DNA of 64,000 nt, from the NCBI GenBank assembly GCA_016930535.1, contig JAFGGN010000076.1, positions 19,993 to 83,992 of the forward strand, read 5' to 3'. Made by a program: the position numbers and the translations under genes. This DNA is from a bacterium (GTDB lineage: Bacteria > Zhuqueibacterota > QNDG01 > JAFGCO01). Below the pieces are notes generated by a model. The model was not told the DNA's origin. It saw nothing but the letters and a program-made list of their open reading frames with translations, and did not search any database. Position 1 is the stretch's first letter. Each line of letters opens with the position of its first letter. This document shows, piece after piece, positions 17,493-26,950 of the stretch.

Positions 17493-17526
17493 ACAGTTGA
17501 ACGGATTGAAATAAAATCGAATATTT

Positions 17527-19857
17527 ATGGAACTGCTGAAGACCATCATACAAACGCTGCGCCGGAAAATTCGGCCGATGAACCTGATCAGTATCGGATT
17601 TTTATTCGGCGGATTCTACTGGATCATGGAATCGGTCCGGGATGTCATCGGTCTGGAAAGGGGGACCTTTTTCGAACGTCTGCTGCATCCGGACAGCCGT
17701 TCCTTCTGGATGCGCCTGATGGTGGTGCTGCTTCTGCTGCTTTTCGGAGTGATTGCAGAATCACTGAGAAACTTGCAGACCGTCACCGTGATGCGTTCCG
17801 AACGAAAATTCCGGATAGGCGGTATGGTATGGGCTGGTTTTCTGTTTACCGTGCTGTACTGGTTCCTGGAGTCCTTCAGGGATTTCTGGACATTCGATAA
17901 GGGGGATTTCGTTCATTGCCTGTTCATTCAGGAACCGGTCGATATCGCCATGCGGCTGATGGGCGTATCGGTTATTCTGCTGTTCAGTGCCTATGCACAA
18001 TCGCTGATCGATGAAAGGAACCGGGCCGAGATCACCTTAAAAAAGACGCAGAGAGAGCTGGAATTACTGGTCCGGGAGAGGACACAGGCCCTGTCGGAAT
18101 CGAACCGACTGCTGAAACAGGAAATCAGAGAACGGGCGCATGCCGAAAAAGAACTCAGAAAAGTCAACCGTGCCCTGAAAACGCTGAGTGAATGCAATGA
18201 AGTGCTCGTCCGCGCAGCCAAACCGGAACAGCTGCTGAAGGATATTTGTCAGAAACTCGTGGATGTGGGCGGATATCCACTGGTCTGGGTGGACATCATT
18301 AAAAAGAACGGCAAATCGACAGTCGAAACCAAGGCGAAGGCGGCCGCCGTATCAGGAGATCTGAAACTGATCCGGAATTTTCATGCCGGCTCACGGCATG
18401 GCATTGATACGGAAAATACGGATCATGATGTCATTGAGCCGGTTGTGCATCATGATCTGGTTAAACTGGCCGTCGATACCGCCTGTATCCGGAAATTGAA
18501 GGACCGCAGATACTGCGCATGGACCTGCATTCCTCTCGTCCGGGAAGGCAAGGCGTTCGGTGCTCTGCATATTCTGGATACACATCGTAAGGCATTTGAC
18601 CGCGAAGCGCTCCGGCTGCTGAATGAACTGGCCAACAATCTGGCATTCGGACTCACGGTAATCAAAACCAGGCAGGAACGTGAAATCGCTGAAAAGGAAA
18701 AGGAGCAATTCAGGGCACAACTGCTGGAATCTCAGAAAATGGAGGCCGTGGGCATACTGGCAGGCGGTGTGGCTCATGATTTCAATAATCTGCTGACGGC
18801 CATCCAGGTCAGTGTGGATCTGGCTTTGATGGATGCAAATGAAGACACTTCCATTTATCGTGAATTAATTGAAATTCATCAGGTGGCGGATCACGCCTCT
18901 CAGCTTGCAAGGCAGCTTCTGTTATTCAGCAGGAAGCATCCCATGGAACCGGCAGCCATCCTGATGAATAATCTGGTCGGACATGTCCGAAAAATGCTGA
19001 TCAGACTGACCGGTGAAAATATACGGGTTCTGACCGAGCTGGAAACGGATCTTTGGCATATCTGGGCAGATCAGGCTACCATTGAACAGGTGATTATCAA
19101 TCTGGTTGTCAATGCCAGGGATGCCATGGAAAACGGCGGTGATTTGACAATAGCCACCGAGAACGTACAATTGAGCAGAAAAAAATGCCGGAGCATTCCT
19201 GAATCCAGGCCGGGTAAATTCGTCATGCTGAAAATTAAGGACACGGGTACGGGCATGCCGGATGAGACACTGAACCGGATATTCGAGCCCTTTTTCAGTA
19301 CAAAGGCTCCCGGCAAGGGTTCCGGTCTGGGTTTGTCCGTTGTTTACGGTATTGTGAAGGAACATGACGGTTTCATTCATGTTGAAAGTGTCGAGGGAAG
19401 GGGTACATGTTTCAGCGTATATCTGCCGGCAGTGACTTATCAGGTTGAGACCAAAATCGAGAGGGAAGTCTGTCCGGAACAGCTGAACGGTCACGGCAGG
19501 CGCATCCTCATTATTGAAGATGAAGATAAGGTGCGTGAGTTTACCTGCAAGGGACTGCAGATGAACGGTTATGAGGTTTTTACGGCCTCCAGCGGTATCG
19601 AAGCCGAAATGACTTTCGACAGGGAAAGGGGCCGGTTCGATGCCATATTGAGCGATGTTGTATTGCCTGATACAAGCGGTATCAATCTCAGCGACCGGCT
19701 TCGCAAAAAGAGGGCGGGTTTAAAAGTGCTGCTCTGCAGCGGGTATGCAGATGAAGGACCGTCGGTGGAATCCCAGCGGAACGGGACCATTTATCTGCAG
19801 AAGCCCTATTCACTTACGGATGTTTTGAAGAAACTGCATTCCCTGATGGATGCCTGA
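17527..19857 (+). CDS. Paralogous hybrid histidine kinase with GAF domain
   Basis: 776 residues. Residues 25-155 carry the same duplicated YWxxESxxD two-TM module as the upstream kinase. A coiled coil (about 160-215), a GAF-like domain (about 215-380), HisKA with His417 in GGVAHDFNN, a HATPase (IKDTGTGM, GSGLGLSVV) and a C-terminal receiver (LIIEDED, ILSDVVLPD) follow. It appears to be a tandem duplicate that gained a GAF domain. Both kinases end in receivers with no output domain, so signal must go on through a phosphotransfer protein or another regulator, none of which is obvious next door. Likely cotranscribed with the first kinase. Confidence 0.88.
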   Translation: MELLKTIIQTLRRKIRPMNLISIGFLFGGFYWIMESVRDVIGLERGTFFERLLHPDSRSFWMRLMVVLLLLLFGVIAESLRNLQTVTVMRSERKFRIGGMVWAGFLFTVLYWFLESFRDFWTFDKGDFVHCLFIQEPVDIAMRLMGVSVILLFSAYAQSLIDERNRAEITLKKTQRELELLVRERTQALSESNRLLKQEIRERAHAEKELRKVNRALKTLSECNEVLVRAAKPEQLLKDICQKLVDVGGYPLVWVDIIKKNGKSTVETKAKAAAVSGDLKLIRNFHAGSRHGIDTENTDHDVIEPVVHHDLVKLAVDTACIRKLKDRRYCAWTCIPLVREGKAFGALHILDTHRKAFDREALRLLNELANNLAFGLTVIKTRQEREIAEKEKEQFRAQLLESQKMEAVGILAGGVAHDFNNLLTAIQVSVDLALMDANEDTSIYRELIEIHQVADHASQLARQLLLFSRKHPMEPAAILMNNLVGHVRKMLIRLTGENIRVLTELETDLWHIWADQATIEQVIINLVVNARDAMENGGDLTIATENVQLSRKKCRSIPESRPGKFVMLKIKDTGTGMPDETLNRIFEPFFSTKAPGKGSGLGLSVVYGIVKEHDGFIHVESVEGRGTCFSVYLPAVTYQVETKIEREVCPEQLNGHGRRILIIEDEDKVREFTCKGLQMNGYEVFTASSGIEAEMTFDRERGRFDAILSDVVLPDTSGINLSDRLRKKRAGLKVLLCSGYADEGPSVESQRNGTIYLQKPYSLTDVLKKLHSLMDA

Positions 19858-19912
19858 TTTATTCGAACCGGCCGGTATTTAGATATAATATTGAAATTGT
19901 TGAAAAAAGTCA

Positions 19913-19941
19913 TTGACTCATAACAAAAAAAACTGTAAAAT
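19913..19941 (+). promoter_or_regulatory. Sigma-70-type promoter of the transglutaminase-like gene
   Basis: TTGACT (19913-19918), a 17-base spacer and TAAAAT (19936-19941), about 70 bases before the start codon. The -10 lies in the word TGTAAAATAA also present at 11828 and 15499. Confidence 0.55.
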
Positions 19942-20009
19942 AATTTAATATGATCCATCCTCAATCGGTTCAAATCGGTTCACTGATCAAACCTTGAAAA
20001 GGGAAAACA

Positions 20010-21743
20010 ATGCCGATTTTCGCAAGATTGAAAAGGCTCCATACCGGTTATTTCAAAATCTGCATCATTCTTTTTTCGATATCGTTTTCCATCAATCTGT
20101 GCGGTGAAAATTATCTGCTGAACGGCGGACAGGCTTCTCAGATCGCCTATCGTATGGATCAGCGTATTCAACCGGTTCAGGGCACGAAGCAGCTTGTCCT
20201 GAGCTATGTCGAGCCAGCCAGTTTTGAATCTCCCAGTTACAAGCAGCAAATTCAGAAATTTCAGATCAGCTATTCCTATCAGCCTCAGGATGTCAAACGT
20301 TTTCAGGATCAGCGCGGGAATGCGGTGATTCAGGCCATCTGGGACAATCCGGCGCAGCCGCTGACCGTTCAGTTGTCGATCGATGCATATAACCGGACCG
20401 ATCTGGAAATTCTTGAGACCGATGCGGAGTTCCCCCTGTATTCACTTCCCCCCGAAGTAAGGGTCTATCTTCAGCCGACCCGTCTCGTTCCCTCGGATCA
20501 TCCGCAAATCATTTCCAAGGCGCGGGAGCTGACGCAGGATGCGGCCACGGAATTTGATGCGGTTCAGAAAATACTGACATGGATCATCGACCGGGTTCGT
20601 TATGTGCAGCGGCCTGAGGATTACAGCGCCATCTATTCCCTGAAAACGGGCAAGGGGAATTGCCAGAATTACTCACATCTGGCAGCCACGTTCATGCGCG
20701 CCGTGGGGATACCCGTCCGTATCGTGAACGGCGTGACTCTGAAAGAACCGTATCAGATTCAGGTGACCGGCGGACAGTTAACCATGCGCATGGCGCAGGG
20801 CAGACATTCATGGATCGAAGTTTTTTTCCCGGACCTGGGCTGGGTGCCGTTCGATCCGCAGCAGATGCAGATGTTTGTCAGCAACCGGTTTATACGGGTG
20901 GAAACGGGCCTGGACAACGATGAAACCGTCAACGACGGAACAGTCCGCTGGACAAAATCCAGAAACAGTTCCGGGAACATGAAGTTCAATGAGCTGATCG
21001 ATGCCGAGTTTGTGCAGGATAAGGGACAGTTTTTCGCATCGAAACAATTGTACGGACCCAAAAAAATGCTGTTCACACCGGAAGTGGAAACGGCGTTTTC
21101 ACAGGTCGCTTTTGAGGCCATGTCTTCCGGGCCCGCCTTTTTTGAACAGGAGACTCCCGGCAATGGTTCAAAAACATCCCGGTTCATTTTCGGGAATCTT
21201 GATTTTCCTGAGCATATCAATTTTTATGAAGTGATGGGTGACATCGAGGATGCGGGGAACGGGGAAATGCTGCTCAGAAAGAATTTTATCGTCGAAACAG
21301 CCGAATTCGCTACCACGGAAGGGAAAAAATACGCCCAGACATTTCTTCTTGACAATACAGTCGTTCTCGATACAATCAGCCTGGCGTTGCAGAAATTCGG
21401 CGGTGACGGACAGCTTTGGATCGAACTGTTCACCGATGACGGCCAGGGAAAACCCGGGATTTATTTAAGCGGCAGTGAAATGATTCCCCTAAAAAAAATG
21501 CCGCAATCCTACGGTTATCAGTGGATTGATTTTGATTTTCAAAAAGAATTGCTTATCTTAAAACCGGGCCGTTATTGGATATGCCTGGCATATACCGGAA
21601 GCCCCATCGTTAACTGGTTTTTCACCTACGGCAAACCAGTGGGTCCGGGGGACGGTACACGATACAACACCCTGTTTGACACATCCTGGAGCCACAGCCT
21701 GGCTTTTGAATTCAATTATCGTGTGCTTGGAAAATATCCGTGA
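20010..21743 (+). CDS. Exported transglutaminase-like (papain-fold) protein
   Basis: 577 residues with an N-terminal hydrophobic export signal (about residues 15-31). A transglutaminase-core domain spans about 165-290 with the expected triad Cys218 (GKGNCQNYSHLAA), His266 (GRHSWIEVFF) and Asp282 (VPFDP). In bacteria this family mostly contains proteases or amide-cleaving enzymes and some cross-linkers. The C-terminal region (about 420-577) is a beta-rich domain like those in choice-of-anchor proteins (LDNTVVLDTISLALQKFG, then DFQKELLILKPGRYWI). It lies amid signalling genes and close to the fibre locus; processing or cross-linking a surface protein is possible, but that is inference. Confidence 0.8.
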   Translation: MPIFARLKRLHTGYFKICIILFSISFSINLCGENYLLNGGQASQIAYRMDQRIQPVQGTKQLVLSYVEPASFESPSYKQQIQKFQISYSYQPQDVKRFQDQRGNAVIQAIWDNPAQPLTVQLSIDAYNRTDLEILETDAEFPLYSLPPEVRVYLQPTRLVPSDHPQIISKARELTQDAATEFDAVQKILTWIIDRVRYVQRPEDYSAIYSLKTGKGNCQNYSHLAATFMRAVGIPVRIVNGVTLKEPYQIQVTGGQLTMRMAQGRHSWIEVFFPDLGWVPFDPQQMQMFVSNRFIRVETGLDNDETVNDGTVRWTKSRNSSGNMKFNELIDAEFVQDKGQFFASKQLYGPKKMLFTPEVETAFSQVAFEAMSSGPAFFEQETPGNGSKTSRFIFGNLDFPEHINFYEVMGDIEDAGNGEMLLRKNFIVETAEFATTEGKKYAQTFLLDNTVVLDTISLALQKFGGDGQLWIELFTDDGQGKPGIYLSGSEMIPLKKMPQSYGYQWIDFDFQKELLILKPGRYWICLAYTGSPIVNWFFTYGKPVGPGDGTRYNTLFDTSWSHSLAFEFNYRVLGKYP

Positions 21744-21818
21744 TTCATCCTGAATGATCCGGGGCCCGGAACGGGAGCTGCCGGTTCATACACCATGATC
21801 AGTGATTGAAGGATTTGA

Positions 21819-22229
21819 ATGGAATCGGGTCGACCAAAACGCATATTGACCATTGAAGATGATCCTGCTTTTATCCGTCTGCTGGAAACCAGGCTGAAAG
21901 CCAAGGGATACGAAGTGCATACGGTAACCGACGGTCTTCAGGCTCTGAATGCTGTACGCAAACTGAAGCCGGATCTGATCATTACCGATTTGCTGCTGCC
22001 TGGCATGGATGGGCATAAAATATGCCGTATGATCAAGTTTGACAAGACCACGTCACATATTCCCGTTATCATGCTTACGGCCAGGGATTTGGACAAGGAG
22101 GCCGAACTGGCCAAACAATGCAGGGCTGATCTGTTCATCAGTAAAACCAATCCTATCGATGTCTGGATTTCCCGTATACCCAAAATGCTTGATCGTATTA
22201 ATAAGAAAAAGACGCAACCGGATTCGTGA
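21819..22229 (+). CDS. Stand-alone response-regulator receiver protein
   Basis: 136 residues, a single CheY-like receiver. The acidic pair is in LTIEDDPAF, the acceptor Asp in LIITDLLLPGMDG, the Thr in IMLTARD, and the conserved Lys in ADLFISKTNP. There is no output domain. A stand-alone receiver beside kinases that end in receivers suggests a phosphorelay element or an effector acting by protein contact. It is 75 bases downstream of the transglutaminase-like gene. Confidence 0.85.
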   Translation: MESGRPKRILTIEDDPAFIRLLETRLKAKGYEVHTVTDGLQALNAVRKLKPDLIITDLLLPGMDGHKICRMIKFDKTTSHIPVIMLTARDLDKEAELAKQCRADLFISKTNPIDVWISRIPKMLDRINKKKTQPDS

Positions 22230-22434
22230 AAACAGATATCAGCCCGATGATCCGGACAGGATGCGGCCCGGGTATCCTGATCTGCCTGCATTGCACAGAA
22301 TTTAAACCATCTCTATTCGCTGACTGAAATAACAATTGTAACCATCATGGTCCCATGAAATCGTTCAATTTTGAATCGAAAAATCCAATGGTGCCATATT
22401 TTCAACGGATTGTTACCGGATCAGGCCGCATCGC

Positions 22435-23295
22435 ATGAATCAATTAAAGGAATTGATGCAGCAACTGATACGGACTTTCACATATCCCGTTCCCGAAGCA
22501 TACAGACCGGATTACGGGGAACGGTTTCGTCTCGAAAATATGCATCGGCTGCGCTGGGTCCTGATTGCGATGATTGCATGGGCCCTCATCATGCTGTTAT
22601 CGGATATAAGGGTCAGTACGCAGTGGGATAAATATCCCCAATACCGCTATTTTTTCCGAATCGATCTTAGTGTGTTTATGATCGGACTTGGCCTGTTCCT
22701 GCTGCATGGCCGTTTGATGAGACAGAATGCGGATACGCAGGTAACCGTGCATCAAACCTTTGTATTCTCCTGCGCCGTCTTTATCTTGTCGTTCAGTGCG
22801 GTCATTTCAGGTATTGAATACCAGGCAACGCGTGGTGCGCCGACCTATATCATTGCTGTTTTTCTGATCGGGACCCTGTTTGAATTTTCCGGCATTCATA
22901 TCACGGTCGCATATACGATCAGCACCGCGATGCTTCTCTGGACGGTGTGGATTTTTTCACAGGATCTGCTTCACTTTGTTTATCAGAACATGAGCCTGTT
23001 CGGTCTCGTATTTATCGGCTGGTTCAACGCGAGGGTTCTTTCTCTGCAGCGGCGGCGGTTGTTCGTGGAGCGTAAAAGACTGGCCGATATGAATACGGCC
23101 CTGGCCAGGGAGGTGGAAGACCGAAAACTGGCACAGACGGCCCTGCAGCAGGCGAATGCTGTTCTGGACAGCCGTGTTCAGGAAAGAACCGCAGCGCTGA
23201 ATCAGAAAAATACGGATCTTGAACAGATGGTCCAGGAAAAGGAAGTACTTCTGCAGGAAGTATATCATCGTGTCAAGAAAAACTTCAGATTATGA
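22435..23295 (+). CDS. Histidine kinase N-terminal fragment (frameshifted)
   Basis: 286 residues: six or seven hydrophobic segments (about residues 40-205), a coiled coil (about 205-275), then the beginning of a HisKA_2 domain, LLQEVYHRVKKN, where the frame runs into TGA. HisKA_2 kinases continue HRVKNNLQI(I/M)xSLLNLQ. The next frame supplies that continuation, so this and the following entry are two parts of one gene with one base missing near 23280-23285. A real inactivating mutation, a base error in the assembly or -1 translational slippage are all possible. Confidence 0.75.
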   Translation: MNQLKELMQQLIRTFTYPVPEAYRPDYGERFRLENMHRLRWVLIAMIAWALIMLLSDIRVSTQWDKYPQYRYFFRIDLSVFMIGLGLFLLHGRLMRQNADTQVTVHQTFVFSCAVFILSFSAVISGIEYQATRGAPTYIIAVFLIGTLFEFSGIHITVAYTISTAMLLWTVWIFSQDLLHFVYQNMSLFGLVFIGWFNARVLSLQRRRLFVERKRLADMNTALAREVEDRKLAQTALQQANAVLDSRVQERTAALNQKNTDLEQMVQEKEVLLQEVYHRVKKNFRL

Positions 23296-23843
23296 ACAGT
23301 CTGATCAATCTTCAGATGCGGGTTTTGGATGATGAAGGAGTGAAAACCATATTTCGTGACACGCAAAACCGCATCCGGTCCATGGCCATGATTCATGAGA
23401 AACTGATTCAATCGGACAGTTTAATCAGGATCGATTTCGGTCAGTATATCCAGGATCTTTGCCGGGCGCTTCTGCGTACATTTGCGGCCGCGGAATCAGG
23501 CGTCCGCATGTCCGTGGATGCGGAGCCGGTTCATGTGCCCCTGAAAATCGCCGTGCCCTGCGGACTGGTAATTAATGAATTGTTTTCGAATGTGCTCAAA
23601 TACGCTTTCCCGGAACCGTTTGAAGGGCAGAAAGAGGTCCATATCACATTTAAAGAAAATGACGGCCAATTGGAACTGATCATGCGGGATAATGGTGTGG
23701 GCAAACGGACCGTGCGCACGAAGTCGGATACCTCCCTGGGACGGGAACTTGTCGAACTCCTGATCGTGCAGCAGTTAAACGGATCCATGAACATCGAAAC
23801 GGATCAGGGGACGCGTATCGTGCTTCATATCCCGTTGGAATAA
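23292..23843 (+). CDS. Histidine kinase C-terminal fragment (frameshifted)
   Basis: 183 residues from an ATG that overlaps the previous stop (ATGA). It begins MNSLINLQMRV, the remainder of the HisKA_2 helix, followed by MAMIHEKL and a HATPase domain with NELFSNVLKYAF (N-box) and DNGVG. A -1 shift after the AAC codon upstream reads CTT CAG ATT, giving NLQIMNSLINLQ, exactly the family sequence. The ATGA overlap could let the C-terminal half be made separately, but it would then lack the phospho-accepting His. HisKA_2 kinases often pass phosphate to receivers like the one at 21819. Confidence 0.75.
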   Translation: MNSLINLQMRVLDDEGVKTIFRDTQNRIRSMAMIHEKLIQSDSLIRIDFGQYIQDLCRALLRTFAAAESGVRMSVDAEPVHVPLKIAVPCGLVINELFSNVLKYAFPEPFEGQKEVHITFKENDGQLELIMRDNGVGKRTVRTKSDTSLGRELVELLIVQQLNGSMNIETDQGTRIVLHIPLE

Positions 23844-23873
23844 ATCCATTCAAGAGCCGGGGGACGTTCACGC

Positions 23874-24905
23874 ATGCAGGCATGGACCATGCATCAAATT
23901 CAGCCAATAACAGAAGGGGCATCTCCGCTCCTCTGTCAGACATTGCCGGATCCGGATCCGGGTCCGGGGGACCTGGTCATCCGGATTTCGGCATGCGGTG
24001 TATGTCATACGGAACTCGATGAAATCGAAGGCCGGACGCCGCCCCCTGTGCTGCCGATGGTTCCGGGGCATCAGGTCGTGGGCACCGTGACGGCCGTCGG
24101 GGAGCGCACCCGTGTTTTCCGGCACGGCGAGCGGGTCGGTGTCGGTTGGATTTATTCAGCATGCGGTCACTGTGAATTGTGTCTGTCGGGCCATGACAAT
24201 CTCTGTGAGCATTTCCTGGCAACCGGAAGGGACCGGCACGGTGGATATGCGGAAATGATGCGTATTCCTGAACAGTACGCCTTTCTTATTCCTGAACAAT
24301 TTACGGATGAAGAGGCCGCCCCGCTTCTTTGCGCCGGCGCCATCGGATTGCGGTCATTGAGGCTGTCCGGTATTTCAGATGGTCAGACGGCCGGTCTGAC
24401 CGGATTCGGCGCGTCCGGCCATCTGATGCTGAAACTGATCAGGCACCGGTTTCCCGGCACGACTGTGTATGTGTTTGCCAGGAATGAAAAGGAACGCAGA
24501 TTCGCAGTGGATCTCGGTGCGGCCTGGTCCGGCGACTTTTGTGAATCTCCCCCCGGACTATGTCATGCCATCATCGATACCACACCTGTATGGAAACCGG
24601 TCGTGGAGGCCCTGCGATGTCTCAGACCCGGGGGGCGGCTTGTGATCAACGCCATCCGTAAGGAAACATCCGATCAGACCGAATTGCTGAAGCTGGACTA
24701 TCCGGAACATTTATGGATGGAGAAAGAAATAAAAAGTGTGGCCAATGTGTCAGGACAGGATATCGCGGAATTCCTTGAGATTGCGGATCAGATGCGGATC
24801 CGGCCGGAAGTTCAGGTCTATCCTTTCTCCGCGGCCAATGAGGCGCTGGTGGATCTGAAGATGGGGAGGATTAGGGGAGCTAAGGTTTTAAAGATTAAAG
24901 ATTAA
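23874..24905 (+). CDS. Zinc-dependent alcohol dehydrogenase family protein
   Basis: 343 residues of the medium-chain dehydrogenase/reductase family. The catalytic zinc site has Cys44 (ACGVCHTELD) and His66 (VPGHQVVG, with Gln in place of the Glu of the classical GHE). The structural zinc motif is CGHCELCLSGHDNLC. A Rossmann domain follows (TGFGASGHLMLK). These enzymes oxidise alcohols or reduce aldehydes with NAD(P) in the cytoplasm; the substrate is not evident. The last codons run into the AAAGATTAAAG repeat of the following spacer, so the C-terminal few residues may come from repeat sequence. It follows the frameshifted kinase after 30 bases. Confidence 0.88.
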   Translation: MQAWTMHQIQPITEGASPLLCQTLPDPDPGPGDLVIRISACGVCHTELDEIEGRTPPPVLPMVPGHQVVGTVTAVGERTRVFRHGERVGVGWIYSACGHCELCLSGHDNLCEHFLATGRDRHGGYAEMMRIPEQYAFLIPEQFTDEEAAPLLCAGAIGLRSLRLSGISDGQTAGLTGFGASGHLMLKLIRHRFPGTTVYVFARNEKERRFAVDLGAAWSGDFCESPPGLCHAIIDTTPVWKPVVEALRCLRPGGRLVINAIRKETSDQTELLKLDYPEHLWMEKEIKSVANVSGQDIAEFLEIADQMRIRPEVQVYPFSAANEALVDLKMGRIRGAKVLKIKD

Positions 24906-25005
24906 AGAATAAAGAACAAAAGATGGATCAGAGGCGGTTTGTGAAACGGAGGACAGGGGAGGCGGAAAAACGGAGAGAGATATCCTCACGAGTTGCCGAC
25001 CTCCT
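24887..25005. repeat. Mosaic intergenic repeat island C
   Basis: Starts inside the last codons of the dehydrogenase gene: AAAGATTAAAGATTAAAGAATAAAGAAC-type tandem words, then GTGAAACGGAGGACAGGGG and GGCGGAAAAACGGAGAGAG. The AAACGGAG words recur in the islands at 8.6, 30.3 and 63.9 kb; the AAAGA/ATTAAAG words recur at 30.7 kb (as the complement) and 63.9 kb. Confidence 0.6.
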
Positions 25006-25072
25006 TATTCCTTACGGCTCAATACTGACCAAGGCTGAACAATAACCGCGGATTTCCGACAGGAACGGACCG

Positions 25073-26950
25073 ATGACTGTACTTCACTGGATTGACGGGA
25101 TTGTCATCCTGCTGTTTTTTGCCATGATATTTTTTATCACGCTGAGATATGCAGGACGGGCGGGCAGGGACACGCAGCAGTTTTTTCTGTCGGGCCGCAA
25201 CCTGCCCTGGTACGTGGCAGGAACGGCCATGGTGGCCACGACGTTTGCGGCGGATACGCCGCTGGCCGTGACGGAACTGGTTGCACAGAATGGCATTGCC
25301 GGAAACTGGCTCTGGTGGAATATGGCCCTCGGTGCCGTTCTGACCGTGTTTTTCTTCGCGAAATTGTGGCGGCGTTCAGGCATGATGACGGATGTTGAAT
25401 TTCTGGAATTCAGATATTCAGGCAGGCCAGCAGCTTTTCTTCGCGGTTTCCGTGCCATTTATCTGGGCCTGTTTATGAATGTGATTGTTCTGGCCTGGGT
25501 GCACAAGGCCATGGAAAAGATATTCCGGGTTGTTCTGCCAGGCGTGAATCCCTTTTTGCTCGTGGCCCTGGTCGCAGGTTTTATCCTTTTTTATGCGACT
25601 GTTTCAGGCCTGCTGGGATCGGCCAGGACCGACAGCATGCAGTTTGTTTTTGCCATGGCCGGATGTATTGTCCTGTCCATTATCGTCATTCGCTCGCCCG
25701 GAATCGGAGGGCTGTCGGCACTGAAAGACCAACTGGCACCGCATGTGATCAGTTTTTTCCCGAAAGTGGGCCGCATATCCGCCGGCAATGCAGCGGGGGG
25801 TGCACTGGCATTGTCGGCCGGTGCACTGGCGGCGCATGTGGGACTTCAATGGTGGTCCAGCTGGTATCCGGGAGCCGATCCGGGAGGCGGCGGATATGTC
25901 GCCCAGCGTATGCTTTCGGCAAAGAATGAGAAACACAGTTTTTATGCGACACTCTGGTTTACCATCGCCCATTATACCGTGCGGCCCTGGCCATGGATTC
26001 TGGTGGCCCTGGCTGCACTGGTTCTGCTGCCCCGTTCCGGTCATCCGGACGACCTGAGGGCACAGGATCCCGTCAAATATGAAATCGTGTCCCGGGCCTA
26101 TCCGGACTGGTCCACGATCGACAAGGCCGATGATCCTGATTTGACGGCATTTTATGAAAATTACGAAAATACGGTCGATCCGGGTATTCTGTATCCGAAA
26201 ATGATGGTCCGTTGTCTGCCGCGTGGATGGCTGGGTCTGCTGATCGCCGTATTCCTTGCGGCCTATATCTCGACACTGGCCGCGCAGCTCAACTGGGGAA
26301 CATCCTATCTGATTCATGATTTTTACAGGCGATTTATCCGCCCGGATGCCCCGGAACGTCATTTGGTATGGATGTCCAGGGCCATCATGGCCTGCCTGAC
26401 AGGCCTCTCTCTCCTCATCGCCGGAAAGCTGCTGACCACGATCTCGGGCGCCTGGATTTTTATTATCAACGCCAGTGCGGGTCTGGGCGGTGTCCTTATC
26501 CTGCGCTGGTACTGGTGGCGCATCAATGCATGGTCTGAAATAACGGCCATGATCATGCCGCTTGTCCTGTACCCGCTGGCAGTGACCGTCATGTCACTGA
26601 AATCCCCCCTGACCCTGTATCCTGTGGTCCTGGGCAGCACGGCAGTCTGGATCGTTGTGACCCTGCTGACCCGGCCCGTGGATCCGCAGCGGTTGCAGGC
26701 GTTTTACGATAAAATCAGACCGCCGGGCCCGGGATGGCGTTTTCAGGCCGGAGATGCACGGGCGGCTTCCATGCGCCCGCTTCTGTTGACAGGGATACAG
26801 TGGATTTGCGGTGTCGTGATGGTATACGCTTCTCTGTTCGGCCTTGGATTTCTTATTTTTCATGCATTCCCTGCGTTTTTGGCATGTCTGATCATGGTGC
26901 TCCTGGCCGGGGCCGGATTGTTTTTATTGCTGCGAAAGGATGGCCGTTGA
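25073..26950 (+). CDS. Sodium:solute symporter (SSS family)
   Basis: 625-residue inner-membrane protein with about 13-14 hydrophobic segments. The start region (DTQQFFLSGRNLPWYVAGTAMVATTFAADTPLAV) has the conserved SGR-x-LPWW-like element and the TM2 Na-site region of the SSS family. It is longer than the usual 500 residues through an extra soluble loop around 330-375. Its stop overlaps the GH20 gene start by one base. Context points to uptake of N-acetylglucosamine or a related sugar released by the hexosaminidase; that is inference from the operon. Confidence 0.88.
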   Translation: MTVLHWIDGIVILLFFAMIFFITLRYAGRAGRDTQQFFLSGRNLPWYVAGTAMVATTFAADTPLAVTELVAQNGIAGNWLWWNMALGAVLTVFFFAKLWRRSGMMTDVEFLEFRYSGRPAAFLRGFRAIYLGLFMNVIVLAWVHKAMEKIFRVVLPGVNPFLLVALVAGFILFYATVSGLLGSARTDSMQFVFAMAGCIVLSIIVIRSPGIGGLSALKDQLAPHVISFFPKVGRISAGNAAGGALALSAGALAAHVGLQWWSSWYPGADPGGGGYVAQRMLSAKNEKHSFYATLWFTIAHYTVRPWPWILVALAALVLLPRSGHPDDLRAQDPVKYEIVSRAYPDWSTIDKADDPDLTAFYENYENTVDPGILYPKMMVRCLPRGWLGLLIAVFLAAYISTLAAQLNWGTSYLIHDFYRRFIRPDAPERHLVWMSRAIMACLTGLSLLIAGKLLTTISGAWIFIINASAGLGGVLILRWYWWRINAWSEITAMIMPLVLYPLAVTVMSLKSPLTLYPVVLGSTAVWIVVTLLTRPVDPQRLQAFYDKIRPPGPGWRFQAGDARAASMRPLLLTGIQWICGVVMVYASLFGLGFLIFHAFPAFLACLIMVLLAGAGLFLLLRKDGR

